64,000 bases of DNA. Origin: Pohlia nutans (taxonomy: Eukaryota > Streptophyta > Bryopsida > Bryales > Mniaceae). Below, one piece after another: positions 1-10,757 of the stretch. A program made the translations under genes and the position numbers. The stretch lies in NCBI GenBank assembly GCA_022496805.1, contig CM040085.1:48823811-48887810 (forward strand). Reading direction: 5' to 3'. Position 1 is the stretch's first letter; each line of letters opens with the position of its first letter. The notes under the pieces are model-generated. The model ran no database searches. It was given only the letters and a program-made list of their open reading frames with translations, and had not been told where the DNA came from.

Positions 1-7
1 CTTCACT

Positions 8-165
8 CTGGGGGTGCACTCTACATTATGTTTGAGAATCACGTGCGTTCATGATCCCTTCTAAAAACCTCCATGCATACGAGGGGTTATATGTTTAAAA
101 ACCTCTGTATACAGATCTCTTCTATCCTAATTATATGTTTAATATAATTATACGTCAATATTTAT
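8..165 (+). repeat. Left arm of a CTYGGGG-type TIR element (orphan half)
   Basis: This stretch matches the left arm of the complete 271-bp element at 22755-23025 almost base for base, including the CACGTGCG motif about 35 bases in. Homology stops near 165 and no right arm follows. Only seven flanking bases lie before it in the window, so its 8-bp target duplication cannot be tested. It may be the end of a larger relative or a truncated copy. Confidence 0.6.
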
Positions 166-1557
166 TAGTCGATCGGTTGCAATGAGAGAGTGAAGCGTTG
201 TGCGATTGGTGTGAGTGAGAGTGTTCGTAGTGAAGGCGGGAGGTGCTGGTGAAGTGTTGCTGGGACATCAGCTAGGTGCGCACAATCTAAGCAAGAAGTG
301 GAACTGCTCACATTTTTGCTACCACCTCACAGCCGGAGTTGTAGTTGAGCTCGAGGCCGGAGATCTAAACTGCTGCGAAATGCGGATCTGAGATCCATGT
401 TCCAGATCCAGAATGCAGACTCGTGACCTCGAATCTGAGGCAGCTGGGGAGGCACCACGCAAGACATTCAACTCGCAGCAATAGACGACCTCAGGCATCG
501 AGCCCAACAGCATTGCCCTACTGTGCATACCACCACCGGAACTCGACACTCAAGCTCCACCGACCGCGATCATCCAACAATCAACATTCCAGTCCCTAAC
601 CATGTGGTCCTTCCACCCACAACTCTCTATTTACTGCACTTTTCAATGTTCACACTCACATCTTTACCTCCCCCCACGCAACCATCCAGACACATTCACC
701 AATAGTCCACCCTTAGCAATAGATCCACACTCACAATATAGAGAATTTTATCACAAGTTCACAACCTCATTGCAGTAGAATTACATAGAACCCTTACTGC
801 CCCCTGGAGCCTTGCAATCGTCTCCTATCCGCACACTAGCTGCATGAGGCGGCACTCATTTCCACCCCCGCCCCCGGCCAAACCACGCAAGACCACAGAT
901 CGTGCCTCAAACACAAGTACTTGCAACCTCAATTCAATCTCCCCCGCTCCGACCCAAGCGGCACTGCTCGAACCGGCCACCAGCAAACATACTAGCAGCA
1001 GAGCTCCGGCCAGCAGCTCCGAACGAAGCCACGTCCAGCGCACACGCAATTCGAGCACCGACAATACATTAGGAGACCCCAAGCCCACTCCAGACGCCCC
1101 TCCATCCAAGAACACATGAAGGAGCCAACATCAAGCGCACGGCACAACCCACCCCAACCACTGCAATCAGAACCCGGTCCTAGCAGCAACAGCAACCAAG
1201 ACCCTGCACCCGCCACCAACAGCAACAGAACGTCAACACAAAACACAAAAAGGTAAGTTTTTTCACCCCACCTTCTCAATTTATTTCAATTACTCGTATA
1301 ACCATAACCTAAAATGCACCATCACTTACGGAACCAGTTGCAACCCACATAAGGCCAGGAAGACGTCCTATGCTTCCTGGAGGGTCGATGCAATTGGTTC
1401 CAAGGCATCAAAAAACCACCACAATATAAGCTCCCTATATCAAAACAATGCACAATCAACTACTGTTTGCTACATTCACAAAAAAGTCATGATACACCAA
1501 CAAATGCAAATTGTACACCTAACCATGTTCTATCACTCCCCATATTTGTCAGGAAAT
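166..1557 (+). other. Probable LINE 5' region with a candidate intron
   Basis: No recognised gene. The stretch leads into the LINE ORF1 start at 1558. A good splice donor (AAAAAG/GTAAGT near 1252) and a pyrimidine-rich acceptor (TTTGTCAG near 1551) bracket about 300 bases, so a spliced 5' leader is possible. A Pro/Ser/Thr-rich open frame at 844-1119 has no recognisable domain and may be chance. Whether this belongs to the LINE or to older host DNA is not clear. Confidence 0.35.
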
Positions 1558-3232
1558 ATGTCAGGTTCATCACAGCTCGCCGCACCTCCCAACCCCAATG
1601 CAGACCCAGTGGAGGTCAAAATGGAGGACACCACTGCCACGAACAAACGAACAACACCTGACTAGACAGAAACCACGCCAAAAAAGGCCAAGGGAAGCAA
1701 CAACGTCATCTCCCTCTTTAAAGACTCCACCAAGCTGAAATTTTGGTACTGGTTCCCCGTAATGGAAGCCCTAGCCTGCGGAGCTAGATTGCGCCCCATC
1801 ACCATCACTAAAACAACTGAGCAACTGATCTCTTTGGGATACACTGCCCAAGAAGCGGAAGAACTACGCACGGCCTGGATATCCTTCTCCTGTGTACAAC
1901 AAAAACTATGGCCAACCACGAGACCTGACAAAATCGTGGGACAACACTACAACATCACTCAACTCCCTTTTGACATTGAGGTAAGCAACGACACACAGTT
2001 CTCTCTGGACTACCACATACTGTTCCATTTTGCAAAACCCTACACGGTTTTCACTCAAGAGCAGATTATGAAGAAGATTCTTTGACGTTTTGAAGATACG
2101 AACATCCCTATAGGAGACCAAATTGCGGAATCGGTGGCCATCCTCTACCACGGGGCCAAGACAACAAGAGTTCAAATGGTCCGGCATAGCGAAGATTCAT
2201 CTCAAGGACCCAAATCGTGATGGAAAGGATTTACTACGTGGCACATGAATCTTTGCCATCAACCTTGATGACGATGCCTTCACCATTGCCAAAGTGGCCA
2301 AATCTTTCGACCTCATCGCCTCAAGCAAGATGCTCTCTATTAAACTCAACAGCGATACACTCCGAAACGTCGACTCAAACCAGCTGCTACAGTCCATGGT
2401 TGAAGATAGCTTCAAAAGAAGGTTCGAAATTGAAGTCACTCAAGTACAGAAGAAAATTGATGCAGATTCCTATTGCTGGCTCACTACGACATCTCCCAAA
2501 CAAGTCTCAAAAATCCAAATGTACAAGATCACGATTTTGGGCGAGCTCCTACAGTCGGTTAGCAACACCAACACTGATCAACTTTCCCGGGAGGAGGTAA
2601 TCAAACGCAATTGTCTTGTTCTTATTGCCAAAGGTCTCAATCTCACAAAACCCACTGATCAAATCACAAGCAGTTTGAAAGCTTACTTCGGCCCAAAGAA
2701 TGTTGTCTCTATTTTCTTCCCAAGCGTAGTAGGCTCCGTCCACTCCGGAATTGCCAATATCGAGTGTCTCAACGCTGAGCAGTTCCTACACTAGTCGACG
2801 AGGCTCCATCACAAGTAGGTGGAGCTCCTCCCGCACCCAAACAACCTCGACGGCAACGCCAAACGAAGTAAAAAAACCCTGAAGGAGCTAGGGTTCCTAG
2901 ACCTCAATACAGCCTTAGCCAGCACAATCACCGCGATCCAAAACTCGGCACCCCCATCCAAACCGCAGATCTCCCGCGATGAGCTCAATACGCTGGTAGG
3001 CAAAGCCGTCTCCAAGGAGAACCAAAAACTCAGAGTGGAGTTTAAGTCCGACATGACAACATTCAAAGAAGAACTCCGTGTTGAAGCCCAAGGATATGCT
3101 GACAAGATTGACCAAGAACTACGCATCGCACTCACCAACTTGGAGCAAGTTCTAGAGCAAAGTATGGCGGTGGTGAGGAACTTAGTTCGTCCCGCCATCA
3201 CAGCACTTGACCCCGCCCGCCTGCCAAACTAG
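1558..3232 (+). pseudogene. LINE ORF1 protein, decayed
   Basis: Likely first open reading frame of the non-LTR retrotransposon that fills the window. Such ORF1 proteins usually bind element RNA. The chosen start is the ATG at 1558, whose frame runs into the block beginning E-A-L-A-C-G at 1765. The frame is broken by in-frame stops near 1660, 2082 and 2247 (the last looks like CGA to TGA) and by frameshifts near 2170 and 2800. The last 100 or so residues are charged and heptad-like, suggesting a coiled coil. I recognise no RRM or zinc knuckle. Base composition is balanced here, unlike the G-poor ORF2 downstream, so membership of the same element rests on order and spacing. Confidence 0.55.
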
Positions 3233-3861
3233 ATTTGACTCACAACGCCATCGCCAGAAAACAGAGTGCCCTAGACATATACTTTAGATACCTTCTCTCT
3301 AGTCTTATATGGTTGCCCGCTCTATTGTATTTCATGTACTAACGGCAATTCAATAAACAACTCCAATATTTATCTCCAAACAAACTTGTACACACACTAT
3401 TAAATCTTACTCAAAAACCAAACAACTCTATACAATCTCCTATAAAACCCGTCATACAAAGACTCTCTAAAACAACCCCCTTAAAAACAAAATATATACA
3501 ACACTCCAAAAACCACCAAAAAATACACTACCTCACACTTCTTCTCATAAACTACATTACATGGATACCCAACCATTATATACCACATCCAAAGAGCACA
3601 CCCACCCACTTACATACACAAAACAACCTATAAACTCCTCTCCCCCACATAACCCCAACCATTCCCTCACATACACAAAGATATATAATAGCATTACACA
3701 CAACAAGACACACTACCAATATAAATATAAAACCAACAAAAATAATCACACCAACTACTATCCCAAAAAAAAAAAACAATAAAATAATAATAATAAAACA
3801 ATAATAATAAAATAAAAATACCCTTTACCCACAACAACGATAAAAACACCCAAAGTATGAC
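3233..3861 (+). other. Spacer between LINE ORF1 and ORF2
   Basis: An AATAAA hexamer at about 3351 follows ORF1. From about 3370 the + strand becomes strongly A- and C-rich and very poor in G, a composition that continues through every ORF2 fragment to 62950. The ORF2 frame may open in this stretch but no convincing start is visible. Confidence 0.4.
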
Positions 3862-4560
3862 ATGAAAAACTCCACCACACTACCAAAACATTACACGCTC
3901 CATTCCACACAAAAAAGCACACCCCACACAAAATTACAATCAACTCCCATCAACACAAACATCCAAAATATAAACAAACTTAGAAAATCTAGGTACATCA
4001 ACCACACCCAAAAATACAAACAAAAGGCTCAACCCCCTACCCCTCTCCAAACACAACCACAAAATCGGACCACTAACACTACACAAAAACAACCAAAATG
4101 GCCTCGGCCTACCGGCCTCGCCCAAAAGAACCACAAGACTAAAACCTTTGGACTCACACAAAAACAAAAACATAACACTACTTCTGTATACGATAACCAC
4201 CACTACAACTCAAAAACACCCAAAACTAACAACAAACAACATAAAAACGCAACTCACCCACCCAAATACAAACTCCCATCTAAGAGACAGACCCTCCAAA
4301 CAACCAATAAAAACAACCTAATCCCCATCCAACTACTACTACTTCTATTATATGGAGATATCGAAACTAACCCGGGCCCAATGCCCGATATTCTCAAAGC
4401 ACACCCACCTCCCCACAAAAATAGATGCAAAATATATTTTTTACCTTGTACTATCAAGCTACAAACAAAATACCAACACTTAGCAACCCAATTCTCACAT
4501 GTCATAAACCCATCACACCCAAAACACCAAGACTCTCTCACCAACTACCCACACCTATCC
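3862..4560 (+). pseudogene. LINE ORF2, segment 1: basic N-terminus and 2A-like peptide
   Basis: Open frame of about 230 codons with a Lys/Thr/Asn/Gln-rich leader followed by a leucine run and the motif GDIETNPGP (4354-4380). This fits the consensus D-(V/I)-E-x-N-P-G-P of 2A-like peptides, which make the ribosome skip the last Gly-Pro bond. 2A-like motifs at the start of LINE proteins are known in trypanosomatid, sea urchin and other elements. The downstream protein would start at the Pro of 4378. The frame is interrupted near 4560 by a TIR element. The N-terminal part of the endonuclease expected after this point is not visible on either side of that insertion and is probably deleted. Confidence 0.75.
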
Positions 4561-6632
4561 ATTAGAGAAAATTTGGGGTCTTTTGTGGCTGGTACTTTTG
4601 GCTTGGAAATGAATTAATTGTTTCCAAAAATGGCATATATTGCACATTTATGGTACCTGCAGCAAGTTGCAATTAGTTCCACAAGCCAATCAGAACCCGG
4701 AGCCATGGCCGAGTTGGCACCGTGATGGGCCGATGTAGCAACGTCATGGGCCCAGTTGGCAACGTACAGGCCGAGGTGGCAACGACCGTGCGTGTCCAAC
4801 ATATACTTGAATGTGTTGGTAACTGTAATGAGCACCTGCTTAAAATAGAATATCGAGCCGAATATTTTATGCAACCCCCCAAGTACCATGTGTTAATGAA
4901 AATTAGTTTATAGTTTGGGAAGAGGTATGCAACAAAGAATGCCATACAAGATGTATGCAACAAAGAATGCCATACAAAGATGTATGCAACAAAGAATGCC
5001 GTACACTACAGCGAGAGGGGGACTACTTACCCTCATAAACCCATTAGAGGATATTTAGACTCTCAAGAGGGCCCCCAAAGTTTGACACAGATTGAAATTA
5101 ATTGAAGTAGGCTCACTTAGGGGCGGTACCTAGATAGAAGTCCCCATCTTGTATGAAGTACCCTCCTTGGCTTGTACTCTTTTTGAAGTTTTATAATCCT
5201 TTGTGTTAGATTCCCTAATAAACAAATATTGCTTAGTCACAACCCCTGAACCCGGTGCCAGGTTGATCTTAATCCATGGCTTAACCTATCAAAGCCAGTT
5301 CCTCAAACTAATTATTCAAAGCCAGTTAATTTCTCAAACATGGCTTAAGTGGCTGGCTGAGAAATTATTCGTACTCAAAACCAGTTAATTATTCAAAGCC
5401 AGTTAATCGTTTTGGAAACTGGCTTTGACATAAATTATTGCCATATTTTAGTCATGCTTCATATCTTTGATCATCACCCGATCATGTGGCCTGCAATCTA
5501 CAAAATCCAGTCATCCACTCTCACTCAGTCGTCATCCAGCCATGCCTTATGACCAAGCACAGCTGCATCCAGGAAGGTGTGACACCAAAACATCCAATAC
5601 ATATCAAGACATAATATCCGGGTGATTGCAAGCTACGGTCTACCAAGTGGGGAGTGCAGCTTGTGCAGCTAAAGGCCATGTAGCTCGTGCACTAGCGTAG
5701 TAATGCGCACCTCTCAACTTTCAATTAGATCAAAAATTTCACCATCCCAAATAGGGTTTATGCTAATACTTTCACTTTAGCAATTGTTAAGTTAATTTCA
5801 AGTCTTTGGGCATTACTCAATAGCCTTTTCTGTTTTTTACCGAGTAGGGGTAATTAGAGCCTCTTTTACATAACATCCTTAGCTAGGTTTTATGAAAAAT
5901 GCATTTCATATCCCACCTTTGAAATTGAACCATTATTTCATTTCCAAAAAAAAAAATCCAAAAAAAAGTTTTAACTGCACGAAAATCTTAAAAAACAAAA
6001 ACATCACCAAACAATTAATTAAAAAATAAGTAAGCGTAGTACCCAAAAAAATAAAATATGGTACCTTTGTACACACTTGTGGTATGTTGCTATAAATTTT
6101 TGAAGTTCAATTTTGACCCCCTTCTAGCATTTCCCATAAAATAGGTGCACTTTTGACAAGCGACACGCTACCAAATCTAAGTAGAAATGCTTAATTTGGA
6201 TAGAAAGATTGAAAATTTGCAAAATTTATTGTGGTAGACATCTTAACTTTAGAATTCTAGAAACAATGCAATTTGTTTCGTCACAAAATTCCATTTCAAT
6301 ATTTATTGATGATTTTCCAAAGATTGGGTAAGTGCACAAATTTGCATGCCGCGACAAAAAGTTTGGGTGACCGTAGCTTGCAACCACCCATCCTAGCTCC
6401 ATTACTTCACATTCCCCAATAAACAAATATTAACATGTACCAGTCTCTTCTCAGGCAACATGAGTGCCTTCTAACCCGGCCAATCAGAATCCTCTTCCCC
6501 ATCATCACATTTTCCATAATGTAGCCTATTACTCTTGGTACTATATTCTGGAAGTACAAATATTAATGCAAAAGAGGCCCTCCAACCCCCTCCTTTGGAG
6601 GCCCTTTTGAGAGTCCAAAAATCCTCTAATGA
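4561..6632. mobile_element. TIR element inserted in LINE ORF2, itself hosting a 770-bp TIR element
   Basis: Three related arms are visible: CATTAGAG followed by a T-rich stretch and GTCT at 4560-4590; a better copy at 5036-5078 reading ATTAGAGGATATTTAGACTC; and its inverted partner at 6588-6632. The outer pair could bound a 2.07-kb element, the inner pair a 1.6-kb element. No convincing target duplication was found and the LINE frame across it is not restored, so a deletion probably accompanied the event. No open frame of note lies inside. Repeats of CAAAGCCAGTTAATT occur at 5290-5410. Confidence 0.45.
5620..6389 (+). mobile_element. 770-bp TIR element, copy A
   Basis: Non-coding element with about 21-bp terminal inverted repeats (GGGTGATTGCAAGCTACGGT and its complement). 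It is flanked by a perfect 4-bp duplication, ATCC. It is nearly identical to copies at 43350-44119 and, inverted, 7569-8339, so all three are recent. An A-rich and T-rich core surrounds tracts such as AAAAAAAAAATCC. No transposase is encoded; it must be mobilised in trans by an unidentified enzyme that makes 4-bp duplications. Confidence 0.9.
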
Positions 6633-6986
6633 ACAATACGCCTACCCAGGTAACTTCAGCAAAATCCCAACTCCCTCTGAAATCTCCCCCTACCTCCAAA
6701 TAATTCAGATAAAAAACCAACCATTACAACCATGGCTTCCACTCCACATGTATATTCCTTCCCATATAGACGACATGCGTTGCATACCAATAATCCAACA
6801 AACCATAACACAACAAATTGCTCTCCACCCACAACACACGTACATATTATGTGGAGACTTCAACAGAGACATAGCCCTCATAGACAGACAAAACAATGGT
6901 ACCACAACACCTCCACAAATAGAAGACATAGACTGGTGCACATTCACATACAACCTCCAACTCACATACATCCCTACAAACACCCC
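6632..6986 (+). pseudogene. LINE ORF2, segment 2: AP-like endonuclease, middle part
   Basis: In-frame piece of the exonuclease-endonuclease-phosphatase domain that nicks target DNA in LINEs. The catalytic motif G-D-F-N is at 6853-6864, inside a stretch starting T-Y-I-L-C-G-D-F-N. The N-terminal catalytic Asn and Glu motifs are not seen, in line with a deletion at the 4561-6632 junction. The frame continues without change into 7459 once the solo LTR at 6987-7453 is taken out. Confidence 0.8.
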
Positions 6987-7453
6987 TGGTAGCTCCTCTC
7001 TTTCTACAACGGTTTGGTATCTAACTACCGAGCCTATAGAAACAAGAAATATTCAGAATACAAGACTTCTGGACTAAAATTCCATGAGGATCGGGATACA
7101 GAACTTATTGCAGTTACCGACCTGCACTCGGTAGTTAGTACGAACCTCATGCCAAATAGTCAGGGGAACAAAATAACACGAGTACCGAGGTGACAGTACT
7201 CGGAAGGAGTGAAGGCAGAAAAGAAAACTGAATCAGAGCAAAGAAAGAAATGAAACTAGAGTTCGGAAAAATGTGCTTTGCCCAGGAGTTTGGCTCTGTT
7301 GCTTATATACAAAGGACAACCCGATCTGACCTAATTGTCAGATCGATAAAAAAGGCTTTCCTAGATCTACTTTCTGTGGTAAATTGGAAAATTACCGGAG
7401 TAATAAAAAACCAGGTCGGTAGACTACCGGTAGTTACTATTTTACCGTTAACA
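6987..7453. mobile_element. 467-bp solo LTR with 5-bp target duplication
   Basis: Begins TGGTAGC and ends GTTAACA, the TG...CA ends typical of LTRs, and is flanked by ACCCC on both sides (6982-6986 and 7454-7458). Removing the element and one ACCCC joins the endonuclease frame exactly (T-N-T-P to F-S-R-Q-G-G). A TATA-like run (GCTTATATACAAAGG, about 7300) sits inside. No internal coding region is present, so it is a solo LTR or a very short non-autonomous element. Confidence 0.8.
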
Positions 7454-7568
7454 ACCCCCTTCTCTCGACAAGGAGGACAAAATTACAACCAAACTAATTT
7501 AATCGACAGATACTTCATCAACACTCCAAACAACTCTCTCTACTCCTCCACCACAAATAATTACAACA
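7454..7568 (+). pseudogene. LINE ORF2, segment 3: endonuclease, C-terminal part
   Basis: Short in-frame piece with the F-S-R-Q-G-G block and the following N-L-I-D-R-Y-F-I residues. It joins the segment before 6987 and the segment after 8343 without a frame change once the two inserts are removed. No stop occurs in it. Confidence 0.75.
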
Positions 7569-8339
7569 GGGTGGTTGCAAGCTACGGTCACCCAAACTTT
7601 TTGTCGCGGCATGCAAATTTGTGCACTTACCCAATCTTTGGAAAATCATCAATAAATATTGGAATGGAATTTTGTGACGAAACAAATTGCATTGTTTCTA
7701 GAATTCCAAAGTTAAGATGTCTACTACAATACATTTTGCAAAATTCCAATCTTTCTATCCAAATTAAGCATTTCTACTTGGATTTGGTAGCGTGTCGCTT
7801 GTCAAAAGTGCACCTATTTTATGGGAAATGCTAGAAGGGGGTCAAATTTGAACTTCAAAAATTTATAGCAACATACCACAAGTGTGTAAAAAGTTACCAT
7901 ATTTTATTTTTTTTGGTATTATGCTTACTTACTTTTTAATTAATTGTTTTGTGATGTTTTTGTTTTTTTAGATTTTCGTGCAGTTAAAACTTTTTTTTGG
8001 ATTTTTTTTTTTTGGAAATGAAATAATGGTTCAATTTCAGAGGTGGGATATGAAATACATTTTTCATAAAACCTAGCTAAGGATGTTATGTAAAAGAGGC
8101 TCTAATTACCCCTACTCGGTAAAAAACAGAAAAGGCTATTGAGTAATGCCCAAAGACTTGAAATTAACTTAACAATTGCTAAAGTGAAAGTATTAGCATA
8201 AACCCTATTTGGGATGGTGAAATTTTTGATCTAATTGAAAGTTGAGAGGTGCGCATTACTACGCTAGTGCACAAGCTGCATGGCCTTTAGCTGCACAAAC
8301 TGCACTCCCCACTTGGTAGACCGTAGCTTGCAATCACCC
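7569..8339 (-). mobile_element. 770-bp TIR element, copy B (inverted)
   Basis: Reverse-orientation copy of the element at 5620-6389. Flanks are AACA (7565-7568) and GACA (8340-8343), a 4-bp duplication with one substitution. Removing element plus one flank copy joins Y-N-T-L-N-S-D in the LINE endonuclease in frame. Open frames across its edge (for example 7250-7834) are artefacts of readthrough. Confidence 0.9.
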
Positions 8340-9515
8340 GACACCTTAAACTCTGATTACTCACCAGTAACACTACTCATCCCACCTAACACACTAATCG
8401 CACGCCCAACACCCCCCAACACCCACAAGACCTCCGAGGATTCTAAACCCCATTCCAAGTACCAACATCGAGAAATTCAAAACAGAATTCTTTGAGGAAA
8501 ACGCACTCCTAATCAACGACCTCACCACAACACTACTAGCACCACACGTAACATCAAACCAATGGGAAACATCCTGCCTAAAATTAGACTCTATCATCCA
8601 AAAAATCTCAGACAAAATCCAAACCACTTGCAACGCACCACTTCTCCCACCACTAGCTTATCGTGCAAAACAACAAGGGGAATTTCTACCAAAAGAACTC
8701 CCAAAAAAATGGAAAAACGCCTAATAAGAAAAGCAATATCCACGATAAAGAACTTGGTCAACTGGCAAAACCACCCAATATTGACCAAATTACAAAATCA
8801 TACCCATGTTGATATCCCACCACCACCTAACCACGAACCGAACCTTCAAGAATGAATTGAAACCCTCGCAACCCCTGCCAAAACTGCAAAAATTGAAGCT
8901 AGGAAAATCACCACAAAACACACCCAAAAATGCATTAAAAAGGCCATCTCAAAATATAGACAACTATATGAAAAAAGCCCTAAAAAAGTTAACAAAAAAA
9001 GTATTTAACAACCAAGACACACCCCCACTAGACTGCATCATGGATAGAAATAACAACATCTTAACAAGCCCCAAGGACATAGCACATGAAATACAAACCC
9101 AACAATCTATAAGCAACAGACCAACAGTGCCAACATGCTACTACTAACCAGAACACCCACTACATTGCACTTGTGGGGTCTGACAATACCCATGGCACGA
9201 CCTGGACGGGTTTGTCATTGATAAAAGAGGAAACCCAGAGATACCAATTCATAAATATTTTGACCAAGAAACATATGATCTATGCCTCAAACACCTAGCC
9301 AACAACAAAATCCCAAGTCCCGATAGAATCCCCAACGCAATACTTAAAAATATGTCCGAAAAATTCCACAAATTTCTCTTTCTATTCTTTACCCACTGCT
9401 AAACGAAAACAAATCCCAACATCATGGAAAATAAGTCTTACCATCCTTCTATACAAAAAAAGAGACCCATCACAACTACCAAACCATAGACCAATTGCAT
9501 TCTCAAACACAATAT
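8340..9515 (+). pseudogene. LINE ORF2, segment 4: end of endonuclease and start of reverse transcriptase
   Basis: The frame opens with the final endonuclease motif S-D-x-S-P-V at 8352-8369, where the usual catalytic His is Tyr. After about 700 bases of linker with several frameshifts and stops come RT blocks: D-G-F-V-I-D near 9205, N-K-I-P-S-P-D-R-I-P-N (the N-terminal motif usually like SPGPDG-I-P) near 9303, and N-H-R-P-I-A-F-S-N near 9484. The segment is cut at the CACTA-like end at 9516-9520 and resumes at 19319. Confidence 0.75.
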
Positions 9516-9648
9516 CACTAGTAGAAATTATGTGTCCGGATCAACAACAAATCAACAAGAAAGTGTTGGTCCTGGCTGTTGTTTCGGTCACGTTGACCTA
9601 GACACAATGTAACACAGTTTTGTTGATTTTTTCTGTTGATCTGGTCAC

Positions 9649-9855
9649 AAAAAAAAAAAAAAAAAAAAAAAAAAACTTTTTTTTTGCTGCTCGGATTTTT
9701 CGGGCAAAAAAATGTTTTTTGGGTTGCTCGGATTCCTAGGACAGCCCAACTTTATCACCACGGTTGACAATCAGGTTTGAACTCGAGACCTCACATTTAA
9801 CACTTAACACGAGATTCAGCGGCAAGTCGCAGCATCGACCTCTACCAACCCGTCC
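9649..9855 (-). repeat. tRNA-derived SINE candidate
   Basis: Read on the - strand, the unit starts with a tRNA-like head. A B-box-like stretch AGTTCAAACC follows GAGGTCTCG at about 9770-9790, and an A-box-like region lies about 50 bases upstream. After a body of about 110 bases it ends in a long A tract (T tract and A tract at 9649-9690 on +). This is the architecture of a pol III SINE. Flanking duplications were not resolved. It sits where the 5' LTR of the gypsy element should be. Confidence 0.5.
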
Positions 9856-9867
9856 TTACAACACTAC

Positions 9868-10757
9868 ATGGAGTTCACACAAGGAATGATGGACACCCCG
9901 GAAGGTACCATTTTTCACAAAACTTCTGTACCGATGGGACGAGGCATCCCAACTCTCCCGACCCGACCCCTGGCAATACTACCGACCACGTATACCACGG
10001 CTCATCAGTTTACCCGCCCGACGGTGGCGTTCCAGACGATGTCCAACCCGTCTTCTCCACGAAGGGTCCCCGACGACCCACTCAACTTACCGGAACGACC
10101 TTCCAGTGCGTATCAACGACTAGTAAGGTACACTACCGACCCTCCCATCATTTCGCATCAACGACAGTTAGAGATAAATCAACTACGTCGTAGTAGGGAC
10201 GAATTAGACTCCCGCCTTGCCGGTCTCTTATCAAGCCAAAACCCGACGTCTGAGCAACTACACTCGGAATCTCAACCAGGTCAACTAGACCAGTCGACTA
10301 CATTTCACCAGGAACCCAGTTCTCCTGGTCAAATGAATAGTCGACCCGGGACACCTAGAACCGCCAACTAGTATCCGACTGGCCCAAACGACTTCGAGAC
10401 TGACCTAGTTGATAGGATCAGACAGATCTATCAATCTAACCAACGAGTCGACCAGGTTGTAACTCGACCCACTCTCCCGAATATTCGCACTCATACTCAT
10501 AAGCCGAATATTCTATACCTAGATCAGTCGAGGGTAGCTCAAACCACCACTCCCAGAGTGTCGACCCCTCGGACTAGCCTACCACCTAGTTACCAAAACC
10601 AACCCGCAATAGGCATTCCTATGATTCAGCCTATCAACCAACCATCGCTTTCACAGGCATATACCAGGCCTCTACCACAGAACCCTTATAGTCGACCGAT
10701 AGCTTCCCAGCCATCGGTCAACTACCGACTGTCAACCAGTATTAACCCACCATACCT
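9868..10757 (+). pseudogene. Gypsy element: N-terminal, Pro/Gln/Ser-rich gag region
   Basis: Open frame in two pieces separated by one stop (near 10369), low in complexity and rich in Pro, Ser, Gln and Thr. It has no recognised domain and shifts frame into the zinc-knuckle/gag region at about 10755. It is probably the leader half of the gag polyprotein. No LTR or primer-binding site is found upstream of it. Confidence 0.5.

Noticed and set aside
7250..7834. A 194-codon open frame
   Set aside because: It reads from a solo LTR through a LINE fragment into a TIR element and is a chimera of unrelated sequences.
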